The notes under the pieces: model-generated
What the model saw: only the letters and a program-made list of their open reading frames with translations
The model's database searches: none
Told to the model about the DNA's origin: nothing
Shown: one piece after another, positions 11,347 through 22,550 of the stretch
Layout of the letters: each line of letters opens with the position of its first letter
How positions within the stretch are numbered: position 1 is the stretch's first letter
NCBI RefSeq assembly: GCF_041956535.1
Contig: NW_027192198.1
Span: 62,001-126,000 of the forward strand
Source: Calcarisporiella thermophila CBS 279.70
Taxonomy: Eukaryota > Calcarisporiellomycota
Length of the DNA stretch: 64,000 bases
Reading direction: 5' to 3'
Program-made: the position numbers and the translations under genes

Positions 11347-13906
11347 ATGCCAGGCTTCGACCTGAATAACCTCCCAGCGACGGAGGCCGAGATCGACTTT
11401 AGCGACATTGAAGCGCAGTATCAGATTCCCGTAGAGGAGGGGTTCGATTCTATTGTTGTTGTCGACAACCTACCCATCGTCGATCCTTCAAAAGAGGAAA
11501 AGCTCGTGAGCTACTTGCGATCGCGCGCATTCAAAGGATTGGAGATCAAGGATGGTGGAGTTTTTATGCCCAAAGAGGTAGATGAAAAGGGAGAGTTGAA
11601 ATCAAAGGGGTATATTTTGTTATTTCTTAGCGTCGGAGCGTCGCGTGATTGCTCATTTTGATTTTTCTTCTTATCACCGTGATCCAGGTACTGCTTTATT
11701 GAATTCAAAAGCCCTGAAGATGCATCCGAGGCATGCAAGAAGGCCAACGGCTATCGACTTGACAAGTCCCATACCCTTGCCGTTAACCGGTTTGTAGACG
11801 TGGAGAAATACTCTAACATGGAGGATGAATTCCAGGAGCCGGAGGCGGAAGAATACGTCGAAAAAGTAATGGAAGAAAAGCATGATTATGTTTGAAAGAG
11901 TATAAGCTTACCTGCATGCACCTTTTTTGCTTTTTCAGGAGCATCTCCGCAGCTGGCTTATGGATCCAAAGGCACGCGACCAGTGGGTGCTCTACCGCGG
12001 CGATGAGGTGAGCATCTTCTGGAACCAGAAAACAGAGGCACCAGAGCATGTCCACAGCCGTACCAACTGGACCGAAACCTACGTGCAATGGTCTCCGCTT
12101 GGAACCTACCTTGCTACCTTCCATCGCCAAGGTATTGCCCTCTGGGGCGGCCCAAGCTGGAACAAGATTGTTCGCTTCTTCCACCCCGGCGTCCGTCTTA
12201 TCAATTTCTCCCCTGGAGAGCGCTATCTTGTCACCTGGAGCCCCGAGCCGATTCATCTTGAATATCTGCCAGCGGATCAGCGTCAGTTTGGGCCTGAGGA
12301 CGAGGGCAACCAGATTTTCGTCTGGGATATCGTCACCGGTGCGCTGCTGCGATCATTCCCCGCGCACCCACAGAAACAAGACAAGCAGGAGAAGCCGACC
12401 GTGCAGTGGCCCATCTTCAAGTGGTCTCCGTCTGAGCGCTACTTTGCACGAGTGACTCCGGGACAGCAGATCTCGGTGTATGAGGCGCCTGGAATGGGCC
12501 TTCTTGACAAGAAGAGCATCAAGGTGGAGGGTGTTGTAGATTTTGAGTGGGCGCCAGTCGAGGAGGACAATAATGACAAGAATAAGGAGAAAGAGGCAAA
12601 GAAGCAGAAGGAGGAGGTGCTTGCCTATTGGACTCCTGAAATTGGCAACCAGCCCGCGCGTGTGACCCTCATCAACATTCCCTCGAGACAAATCCTCCGG
12701 ACCAAGAACTTATTCAACGTCAATAATGTAAATATAAAATTTTTTTTTGCTTCGCGTTGCAATCTTAATCTTCGAGAGCCTATGCCCATTAACCGCTTAT
12801 TTGGATTTTGCTTTTTCTTTGTTAGTGTAAACTCCACTGGCAAAGCCAGGGCGCCTATCTCTGTGTCAAGGTAGACCGCCATACCAAGACGAAAAAATCC
12901 ACCTTCACCAACCTCGAAATCTTCCATATGCGTGAGCGTGACATCCCCGTCGAGGTGGTTGAGGTTCCAGACACGGTGATTGCCTTCTCCTGGGAACCCA
13001 CAAGCAATCGGTTTGCCCTCATCACAACCAACGATCCCAACGCCGGACAGCCCTCCGTCACCACATTACGCACCGCAGCGCACATCTATCACCTCGAGGC
13101 ACCCAAGGGATCGCTTTCCAACGCAGAGTTCAAGCTGCTGAAGACAATGGACAAGAAGTCATGCAATGCCCTCTTCTTCTCCCCCAAGGGTCGCCATCTA
13201 GTTTTGGCCACGCTCCGCTCGACCACCGTCTGGGACCTTGAGTTCTGGGACCTCGACTTTGAGGGAGTGGGCGAGAAGAAGGACGCAAAGAAGGAGGACC
13301 CTGCCATGGGTGTGCAGCAGATGAACAAGGTGGAGCACTTCGGTGTGACGGAGGTGGAGTGGGATCCCACGGGGCGGTACGTGGCTGCAGGCGCGTCAGT
13401 CTGGCGGCACACTGTAAGTACAGGAAGAGCGGGATATGTTTTTCCTCTTCATTTCTGGCGTCGTCCTCTTTCTCAACCAATTTCCCTTTATTATCGCATT
13501 TCAGATGGAAAATGGCTACGGCGTGTACGACTTCCGCGGACAGCTTCTCTACAAGCAGCACATCGACAAGTTCAAGCAGCTGCTCTGGCGCCCGCGGCCG
13601 AAGACTCTGCTCACCAAGGAGCAGATCAAGCAGATCCGGAAGAAGCTGCGCGACTACTCGAAACAATTCGATGAGGAGGACGCGCTGGCCTCCCGCACCG
13701 TGTCGGATGAGCAGCGTGCGCACCGCCGTCGCCTGCTCAACGAGTGGTATGCTTGGAGGAAGCGGGTGGAGAAGGATGTTGCCGAGGAGCGGGTGGCAAC
13801 CGGTAAGCCGGCGCCTGCGAAGCGAGCCGAGCAGGAGCACGTGGAGACCATTGAAGAGTATGTTGAGGAGGTGGTTGAGGAGACGGAAGAGATTGTGGAC
13901 GAATAA
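11347..13906 (+). CDS. PRT1: Translation initiation factor eIF3 subunit b
   Basis: Core scaffold of eIF3, which promotes 43S complex assembly and scanning in the cytosol. Five exons (11347-11609, 11688-11865, 11939-12727, 12826-13413, 13505-13906) give 739 residues, typical of the family. Residues about 40-125 form the RRM that contacts eIF3j and eIF3a (SIVVVDNLP at the start, YCFIEFKSP as the RNP1-like strand). A nine-bladed propeller follows; recognisable blades include QWSPLGTYLATFHRQGIALW, INFSPGERYLVTWSPEP and EWDPTGRYVAAGAS. The C-terminal helical tail (QLLWRPRPKTLLTKEQIKQI) binds eIF3i and eIF3g. The end is Glu-rich (EEYVEEVVEETEEIVDE). Confidence 0.97.
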
Positions 13907-14679
13907 TTTTGCTTCAAAAATATCTCCATGTTTATTATTTCCTCTATTGGATTTTGGATGATTAAAAGGATCTTTCTGAGACACGACTAACATAGTTGAA
14001 CGTGCTCAATACGGCTCAACCCACCCCCCGCAAGCCTTCTGGGCAGGCTCGGGCAAACTCTGCCGGGTGGTGTCTATTGAATTCAACCCTATGCTCTTGG
14101 AGGAGGCTACGAAAGGGAAGGGAAAAAGGTTTTTAGTTCTTTTCTTCAGGTGCAATCATATGAAAAAGCGAAGGGCACTTGAAACTTGAGCTTATCCTAA
14201 TCATTCTCCCACAATTAATATGTGATCACGCCCTTGCGAATCCTTCTCTAGACGCTTTAAGACTAGGGGCCCGATTTCGGTTGGCCGCCGGCCCCATAAG
14301 GAAATCCTTGTAGCACCTTGCCGCGGCCTACACTGCGCCCACGGAAATACCCCACACTTTTTTGCAAAAGATGAGACGTTGGATTTTTGCGATTTCATCA
14401 AAAGCTTCTTTTGTACAAGGTACGGCATAAACCCTAAAGCGCGCTCTATATCTACCAGCCCGTCTCAACGCTGCTCTCTTTTTTTCTTCTCAGACTTTGC
14501 TGTTCTCTCTCTAATATCCGCGGTGGAAGGTGATTTAGCTTAATGTAAGCATCGAATTGGGCATTGCAGCGGCCAATGCGGGCTTCTCTAACTGTTCTTC
14601 TCTTCCTCCTCCCCATCCCGCAGACTGCGTGCTTTCTCCTCTCTTTTACTCTACCAACACTAGCAGAAGCATAAGTATC
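13907..14679. other. Intergenic region upstream of the fusion gene
   Basis: About 770 nt of mixed composition, with GC-rich patches near 14020-14070 and 14270-14340. A minus-strand open frame at 14201-14428 has no recognisable motif. No tRNA-like cloverleaf or transposon end was seen. The sequence just before 14680 is pyrimidine-rich, consistent with a leader. Confidence 0.5.
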
Positions 14680-17600
14680 ATGTCACGAAACCAGGTCATC
14701 GTCGTCGGCGGCGGCCTTTCCGGGCTGTCCGCTGCCCATACTGTGCTTGAACGCGGCGGCAAGGTGGTTGTGCTAGACAAGAATCCGTTCTTTGGAGGAA
14801 ACTCAACCAAGGCCACGTCCGGAATCAACGGGGCGCTGACCAAAACCCAAGTGTGTGCGTATCCAGCCTGCGTCCGCTGTGACTAGCAGATGATGTGTTT
14901 ATTGATTACTCTGTCTCTTTCCTTTTTTTTTGTGGATCTCCCCACTCTTAGCTCTCGGCATCCAAGATTCCGCCGAAGCCTTCTACCAGGATACGGCGAA
15001 GTCTGCACGCGAAGAACTTAGACCCGAGCTTGCGCGGGTTCTGACGGGCAACTCCGCGTCCGCAGTGGAATGGCTGCAGTCCAAGTTCCAGCTCGATCTC
15101 TCGTTGGTCTCCCGCTTGGGTGGCCACTCGTTCCCGCGCACCCACCGTGGAAAGGAGAAATTCCCAGGCATGACCATTACCTATGCTCTGATGGAGGCGC
15201 TGGAGGATCTTGTGAAATCCGCCCCTGACCGAGTAAAGCTGGTGAAAAGAGCTCGCGTCACAAGGCTTGTGAAGGAGAACGGCGCAGTAGTGGGAGTGGA
15301 ATACCAAATGGTGGCCAAGGACGGCCAATTGGAGGGTCAGGTGTTCCGTGAATATGGCCCCGTTATTCTGGCCACGGGCGGCTATGCTGCTGACTTCACT
15401 GGAGATGCCTCGCTCTTGAAAAAATACCGGCCCGAGATTTACGACTTGTGAGTATATGCTCCTACGCGATCCCCTATTGACCTGCTGTGTTTAACCGGAT
15501 TTGCTAATGGGTGACCGAATTTTGCAACTGACTGTAGACCCACAACCAACGGCGACCATTGCACAGGCGATGGAATTAAGATGGCGATGGAGATTGGAGG
15601 CAGCACCGTGAATCTTGACAAGGTCCAAGTGCACCCAACGGGCCTCATCGACCCGAAAGAACCCAATGCCAAGGTGAAATTCCTCGCCGCCGAGGCGTTG
15701 CGTGGGTGCGGTGGTCTCCTCCTCAACGCAGAAGGGGAGCGCTTCTGCGACGAGCTCGGGCACAGGGATTATGTGACGGGCATGATGTGGAAGCAACGGT
15801 TCCCGATCCGCCTCGTTCTCAATACGGCCGCTGCAAAGGAGATTGAATGGCACTGCAAGCACTATGTCGGCCGCGGCCTTATGCGGCGATTCGCCAACGG
15901 AGATGAGCTGGCTAAAGAGCTGGGCATCTCTGCCGAGAAGCTTCGCAAGACTTTTGATGATTACAATGATATTGCCGCAGGGAAGAAGCCCGACCCCTGG
16001 GGGAAGAAATATTTCCACAACGTGCCCATTAGGATGGAGGATGATTTCCACGTCGCTTTGATGCAACCCGTGCTCCACTACACAATGGGAGGTGTCGAGA
16101 TTGATCCTTCGTCTGCCATCCTCGACTCCACCGGGAGACCTATTCCTGGTTTGTATGCCTGCGGTGAAATGGCCGGCGGCGTGCATGGCGCCAACCGACT
16201 GGGCGGGTCGTCGCTCCTGGGCTGTGTAGTATTCGGACGGGTTGCAGGGGAATCGGCAGCACGGTTTTTATCCAGTCAGCCCCCAGCGGAGACGGCGCTC
16301 GCCTCGAGTGCGCAACAGAGGTTGTCAAATTTGGCAGGCCACGTCGGTGGTGGCAATTTGATCACGACCTCCATATCGCAGCCGGGCGGAGTGGAAACCC
16401 GCGTGCAAGTAGACCCACAGTCACGTCGCGTGCAGATGGAGATTACATGGGCCGACGGCCAGCAGCCATCGCAGCCCTATCCATCCAGCGCCTCTGCTCC
16501 CGCCGTGCAGGCCGCACCCCTTCCTCCGGCTCAGCAACTGGGCACAGTCCCCGCACAACCAGGCGCCAGTGCTGCCGAGGAACCCGCCAATAACGACCCC
16601 AACCGAGCCATATCCGCAGAAGAAGTGGCCAAGCATAACAAGGAGGACGACTGCTGGGTGATCATCAACGGACGTGTGTTGGATGTGACTAAATTCTTGC
16701 CCGATCACCCGGGAGGCAAGCGCGCAATCTTGATTTATGCCGGTCGTGACGCGACGGAAGAGTTCAATATGCTGCACAAACCCGACGTCATCGAGAAATA
16801 TGCTCCCGAGGCCATCATTGGAGTGCTGAAGAGTGGTTCCTCCGCTCCACAGGCCGCCGAACCCAACTCTTTGGTGCCGGTGACCACTCCCTCTTCGGGC
16901 GCCACCAAAGATGCGCGGAAGATCATGAAAATGACGCCTTCAAACGTGGAGTCGCGCACTTCGGGTGGTACTGCCGATGTGCTGAAGCAGGAGCGTGCAA
17001 CCGCTACCTTTGCCGTTGACAAGATGACCAACCTACTCGACGGCGGCGAGGAAAAAACGAAGCGCCGCCGCTTCATCCTGAGTCCTCTCGTGAAAGCGTC
17101 AGCCGCTGGCAAACACGATCTTGACCGTGCAGATGCCTTCAAGGCCCACTTGAAGCACTTTATCGGTGTACACGAAAAATTCTGGGAGTCTTTCATCCCC
17201 ACCCGTGAGGATGTCGCTTGGATGTCGGAATACTCCATGTTCCAGGGGACCATGATGAACCACTACGGGCTCTTCTTGTACACAGTTCTGTCGATGGGCA
17301 ACCCGAAGCAAGTCCAATGGTTCTTGAAGCGCTCCATCCAGATGGAAATCGTGGGAGCCTACGCGCAAACCGAACTCGGCCACGGGTCCAATGTGCGTGG
17401 CTTAATGACGATTGCCGAGTATGACAAGAATACAAAGGAGTTCATCATCAACACGCCCACACTGCGCTCTATCAAGTGGTGGCCCGGATCGCTGGGGAAG
17501 GTTGCAACGCATGCCATGGTGTACGCACAGCTGCTCATCGATGGAAAGGAGTATGGAGTCCATCCGTTCGTCGTGCAAATCCGAGATGAAAACCACCACC

Positions 17601-19057
17601 CGTTGCCGGGCATCGAACTCGGTGACCTCGGACCAAAGCTCGGGGATCACGCAAACGACACCGGTTACATGGTCATGACCGACGTGCGCATTCCCAGAGA
17701 ATTCATGATGGGGCGCTACGCAGAGGTGTCGAACGATGGTAGATACATTTCGCGCCAGTCCGGGAAGAAGGAGGCCAACAAGGTCGTGTACGCCACCATG
17801 ATCTCGGCCCGAGCGTCGATGGTCAAATCTTCTTCGGCAGCATTGTCTAAGGCGGTCACCATTGCGATACGTTACTCGGCAATCCGCACCCAAGGATTCT
17901 CGGAGCCGGGTGGCACCAATCGCAGCTACAAGGATCCCGAAACTAAGGTTATCGACTACCAGGTCCAGCGGTTCCGCCTGTTCAAGCAACTCGCCCTCTG
18001 CTATGCCATGAAAGTCTCGGGCTCACTCGTCATCAAAGAGATGGAGATGGTGGAATCGCAGGACGATAGGACCATGGACATGGACGCTCTGCAGCACCTC
18101 CTGGCAACCTCGGCCGGACTAAAGGCTCTCTGCACCTACCTTGCGTGGCAAGGGGTAGAGGATGTCCGCAAGTGCTGTGGTGGAAATGGCTATCTCATGG
18201 ACAGTGGAATTGCGCCAATTGCGGCGGATTACGTCTGGCAAACCACCGCAGAGGGCGACTGGATTATCCTCATGCTGCAGACCGCTCGCTTCCTTGTCGA
18301 TTGTGTACGAGATGCGCGTCAGGGCAAGAAGATTTCCGGTGTCGCTTCCTATATCTCAAAAGTTGGAAACCAGCGTCCCCGAGTCGGAGACCAGAAAGCG
18401 TTCCTCGACCTTGCCTATCTGCGCGAGCTCTATGAACACTGCGCGCTGACCCATGTGACCGAAGCAGCCTCCGGCTATGAACAGTCTCTCCAGGAAAGCA
18501 ACGGCCACATCTACAAGGCCTTGAATGCGCATGCGCTTCAAATGTGTACTGCGGTCCGTGCCCACACCTTCCTCTTCTTCCTGGATAACTTCATTCGAGA
18601 AATTGAACCCGTCGAGGACGTTAGTTTGCGAGCTGTGCTCACACGCATCTGTCTCTACTTCGCCCTCTCGCACCTTGTCGACGACTCTCTCTTCAACGGC
18701 CAACTTTCCACCGAGGAGCTGCGACATGCCCGACGAGCCTTGGTTCTCGTTGGCGACGATCTACGCCCAGACGCGGTTTCCCTTGTGGACGCCTTTGATA
18801 TTCCCGACAACGTCCTCAATTCGACGATTGGACGTTATGACGGCAACATATACGAGGCGCTTTACGAGGCCGCCGCTCGCTCCAAGCTAAACGAGGTCGA
18901 TCCCTTCGACGGCTATAATGAGCTTCTTCGCCCGTATCTTGATATCGAATTCCTGAAACTGCGCAACAAAGTGCCTCCTTCCCCGGACGATGACGACGAC
19001 GACGACGACGCGGACGACGCGGAGGGTGGTGAAGACAAGAAAAATGCCAAGCTTTAA
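14680..19057 (+). CDS. Fusion: fumarate reductase + cytochrome b5 + acyl-CoA oxidase, PTS1 at C-terminus
   Basis: Three exons (14680-14854, 14952-15447, 15538-19057) encode 1396 residues; the last exon alone carries most of the reductase, the b5 domain and all of the oxidase. Residues 1 to about 525 are an Osm1-like soluble fumarate reductase: FAD-binding VIVVGGGLSGLSAA, substrate-site segments GGHSFPRTH, VHPTGL, GERFCDELGHRDY, LHYTMGG and HGANRLGGSSLLG. About 580-655 is cytochrome b5, with heme ligands His614 (in DHPGGK) and His637 (in MLHKP). From about 705 to the end is a full-length acyl-CoA oxidase: YAQTELGHGSN and IKWWPGSLGK around the FAD site, CGGNGYLMDSG, and the probable catalytic Glu1129 in AEGDW. 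An Asp run precedes the C-terminal AKL, a peroxisome type 1 signal. Reductase-b5 fusions are known; I know of no triple fusion like this. The upstream in-frame stretch has no ATG, so 14680 is the start. Confidence 0.93.
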
Positions 19058-19902
19058 TTCGAGATGAACTGCATGAAGCCATGCAGGAACGCATCTTTGT
19101 ATACTGCCCACCCAATCTAATACATCTATGTACGCGTGTATGTGTGAATGGCGGAGTCTTTTTTTTCTTATTTTACTCTCTTTGGTGTTTCTTCTGCTAA
19201 ATCTTATCTTCCCCACTCTTTTGTATTTTTTTTATTGTTCTTCTACTAGGAACCGTCTGTGACTAGATAATAAGTGTGAGAATTTTCGTATATGATCCAA
19301 CGATGTATTTGTCTACTCGATGCTTGTATGGGAAGAAATTTTGATAAAATCATTCTATGCTTATCCATTTACATTAGAATGGGCTTTTAGATGCGGAATT
19401 GCTTCGATGAAGGCAGGTTGGTTCAGCTCTCTTACATTCTAAACATGGCACACAGTCCATTCTTCGAAGCAACCGGCGCAATTAAGGATACGCACGTGTT
19501 TGCTAGATCCATCAAACATTGATTTCTGGCAAAGAAACGCGTAGCGCCTGTCATTTAACAACTATGGGATTCGTTTATTATTAAGGCAATATAGAATGCT
19601 ATGTTTGATCGCACAAGTACTACGTGACGCTGCCTGGTATCCGTCGCTAAGACCGGCGGTCGATGATCTAAAGTTGAAAATTAATGAAGCTACCCGCCCC
19701 CAAAACTTTTCTCTTCGCGTTAACACAGGGTGTCCCAATATTTGACCGAAATGCTTGGTGACATGACCACCATCAAGATTTTTTCCCATGATAAAGGGGA
19801 TAGAATGGTAATCAAATATTGTTATTCAAGAAAAAAAGTGACAGAATAAAAAAAGCAATTAAAACAAACACTACACGCTCCTATTTTGATCCATCTGAAA
19901 AT
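19058..19902. other. Intergenic region between convergent fusion gene and RPL13
   Basis: About 845 nt of AT-rich sequence between two convergent genes. It holds the 3' untranslated regions and otherwise nothing I recognise; the minus-strand frame at 19562-19789 has no motif. Confidence 0.5.
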
Positions 19903-20644
19903 TTACTTCTCCTCCTCTTTCTCCTCCTTGTGCACTTTCTCCTTGCGCGCCCGCTTAATTGTGATAAAGGCATTGCGCTCCTTCTCTTCAGCTGTAATAG
20001 CGCGGGCTTCTGGGCCTGCGGCGGTTTGCTGGACGGGGAAGAGAGCACCCTTGAGCTGAGTGGCATTGGTAAGCTCAGATGCCTGATAAAATAGAAAGAT
20101 CAGAATAAGGTTGCAACGGAGAAAGAGTTACGCTGTAGACGTTACCTCACTGTCGCCCTTCTTTGGCTTGCCAGCCTTGCGAGGGAACACAATCAACTTC
20201 GACTTGTATGCCTTAAGACGCTCAACATTAAGCTGGAGGGACTCAAGAGAGCGGTTACGGCGACGGTGATCCACGGCAATACCGATGGAGAGGGCCTCCT
20301 TGCGGCGGATACCAGCAGCCTATCGGCAAAACAAAAGCTAAGCGTTAGACTCACGATTGCAGACGTCTCTTAACGCGATCAAATTTGAGAGGATCATTTA
20401 CCTTCAACTCCTCAAGCGTAAAACCACGACCAGCCCTCAATTTAGTGTTGTAGCGAACGGTAGGGCATCGGACTGCAGGGCGCAACAATCCATCAACAGG
20501 ACGGGGCGCGATCTTGGCAGCTTTTTGGATGCGGGCAAGACGTCTTCTCTTCTTGCGGCCGGGCTGGTCGAACCACGTCTTGACACGCAGTTGCCAATCC
20601 TTGTGGAAGTGGCCATTGGGAAGAACGTTGTTATGTTTCACCAT
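19903..20644 (-). CDS. RPL13: 60S ribosomal protein eL13
   Basis: Structural protein of the large ribosomal subunit. Three exons (20644-20402, 20319-20146, 20082-19903) give 198 residues, close to yeast Rpl13. The N-terminus [17 protein letters not shown] and the segment [20 protein letters not shown] are diagnostic. The middle has [20 protein letters not shown]. The tail is Lys/Glu-rich ([11 protein letters not shown]). Both introns are phase 0. About 110-125 nt upstream of the ATG lies a short ATCC repeat (20756-20770). Confidence 0.97.
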
Positions 20645-21071
20645 GTTTAGTGTTTTTCTAGATGGGATGAATGATAGATTAGATTATTCTGCACTCAATC
20701 GCATCTTCCCGATGCCCCATTTGTCCAAACCATCCGCCCTAAGCTCATTCTATCAATCCATCCATCCATCCCGGCCTTCCAAGGGCATAGATGGAATAGG
20801 ATGCTCACCTTGTCCTCTAAGGCTAAAAACACTAGCTTCCCCTTGGGTTGGGTTGAGAAAAGAGAGGGAGCTTTAATTTCCACTCGCGATTATTTAATCG
20901 ACTCTCCCGGTAAGTAGGGAAATCAACAAACGTCATCCATTTACGTCACCAGATTTACTACTTTATTACATTTCTTGAGGTAAAAATCGAACAGTATATA
21001 CAAGCCAAATTAAGGGAATCATGGTAAGAGCATAATATCATATACATGACAATGCACTTTATGCTTCTCCG
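20645..21071. promoter_or_regulatory. RPL13 upstream region and NSE3 3' region
   Basis: About 430 nt between two minus-strand genes. It contains a short CCAT/ATCC repeat (20756-20770) and an AT-rich 3' part. No gene is visible. Confidence 0.5.
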
Positions 21072-22333
21072 CTAATCACTGGTCACTATCTCGGTGGTTT
21101 CGGGCCCCTTGTTTTCCTTCCCCTCCAGCGCATCGCTACCAGCATATCTTAATATCTCACGTACAAGGCGAGTTTTTTGCTGCTCATCCTCCGAGCCGTA
21201 GATCTAGTCGAGAAAATAGGTATCAGCAACCCAGCTAAGGCAAACCAAATGGAGATGCAGAGAAAATTACCTCAGCAATGAATTCGACAATCTTCTCTTC
21301 AGGCACCAGCACTTTTGAGCGCGGGGCCCATCGATAGAGCATTGCATCTCGTTCCTCCGCTCCACTGATAAGTGAATGTTTTTCTCGATCTATGTATCCT
21401 TGCTTCACAAACATATTGAGCATCGCGTCGATTTCCCCTCGAGTGCGCTCGATATCGGCATTTGCGTCCGGAACAAATCGGCCAAGGTAATGGTGCAGCA
21501 GTTCTAAACAATAGGATGCATTTTAGCAGACCCAGTAGAAAATCAAAATGAAGAGAGTGGGAGATACCTTCCGAAATAGCTTGGTTATGTACATAAATAA
21601 GGCTCAGAATTACCATCAGCATTCCCATTTGATTTTCTTGCTCTTCTGTCCACTTGATTAACCTGCGGTCAGCATCGCTCTTTAGTGATAGAGTGTTGCG
21701 TAAAACGTATGCCCGTACTGGGTTGGGGCGTGTCTCTACACCTTTTTTATGGCGGGTCTCCCGCGGAGGGAGTTCAACCAATTCGAATCCAAAGACTTCT
21801 TGAAGTTTCTGATTTGCCGCATCGAAAACGATTTTAAAAGAGCGAGAGTATTCTTTGAGAACTACATTTGTCAACAAGTAATTTAGCTTAGCCCAAGGAT
21901 AGGAACAACTTGCACCACATGAAAGAGACGAACCTTTCTTATTGATATCATCTCGCTTGATATTGACATGTCGATATTCACAGCAAAGAGCGAGACGTAC
22001 CAGATCATTGGCCATACGATCTACATCCTATTTTCAAATTTCATTTGAGCTTCAGAGCGATCTGAATCATAACTGGTCTGAATTATCTTACTTCATCAGA
22101 TAAACTATACTGGCTTGCCAATTTTCGCTGTGTAGACTGCGTCAAGGACTCTTCTACATCCTCCATCTCCCGCTGTGCCCTCTGAGCCCGCTGGGATGGG
22201 GAAGGCTGTGAGGGGCCAGCTTCTACTTCATCCTATATTGAAGTGATGAGTATTGTTTATGTAAAATGCATTGGATACTGGTTGAACATACTTCAATTTC
22301 CAAAATTCGGCTGCGCTTGATACTTCTCACCAT
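21072..22333 (-). CDS. NSE3: Nse3-type MAGE-domain subunit of the SMC5/6 complex
   Basis: Member of the Nse1-Nse3-Nse4 subcomplex that helps SMC5/6 bind DNA during recombination repair; nuclear. Six exons (22333-22292, 22232-22092, 22027-21934, 21861-21568, 21503-21271, 21203-21072) give 311 residues, the usual length. The MAGE homology domain runs from about residue 62: MANDLVRLALCCEYRHVNIK forms the first helix, then FGFELVELPPRE and YVLRNTLSL, typical of the first winged helix. LGRFVPDANADIERTRGEID and the EEKIVEFIAEIYGSED segment form the second. The N-terminal tail is basic (SIKRSRILEI), then Gln/Ser-rich. An ACGCGT box lies 52 nt upstream of the ATG. In fungi MAGE proteins are normally single copy, so Nse3 is the natural call. 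Confidence 0.88.
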
Positions 22334-22550
22334 GTCACAACCGTCTCGTCAAGAGATTCGGGTTTGCTATTTTTCGGGATTTTGACGCGTAAAAATCAAA
22401 TCTACTCTAGATAGACGTCATCATTTTTAGTTCAACTCTCGTCTCCGCAATCTCATAGCTAAGTGTCCTAATCTCTTTCATTTTACACTTGCTCCTGTCG
22501 AACATCACAACAAGACAATCGAGTAAGCTTAGAGGCAGATCCAGATCATC
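22334..22550. promoter_or_regulatory. 217-nt divergent promoter, NSE3 / YIP1-family gene, with an MluI box
   Basis: The two ATGs are 217 nt apart on opposite strands. ACGCGT, the site bound by the MBF (Mbp1/Res) G1/S factor in studied fungi, is at 22385-22390, next to NSE3. Confidence 0.5.

Noticed and set aside
15491-16186. 231-aa open frame antisense to the fusion gene
   Set aside because: Shadow of the reductase exon, with no motif and no splice logic.
16250-17000. Possibility that the reductase, b5 and oxidase parts are joined by an assembly error
   Set aside because: Both junctions lie inside one uninterrupted 3.5-kb frame with linker-type Pro/Ala/Ser composition and no N run, repeat or frame slip.
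19133-19138. Further ACGCGT boxes (also inside genes, for example in the tubulin first intron)
   Set aside because: Downstream or intragenic positions; about 15 copies are expected by chance in 64 kb, so only those close to start codons were reported.
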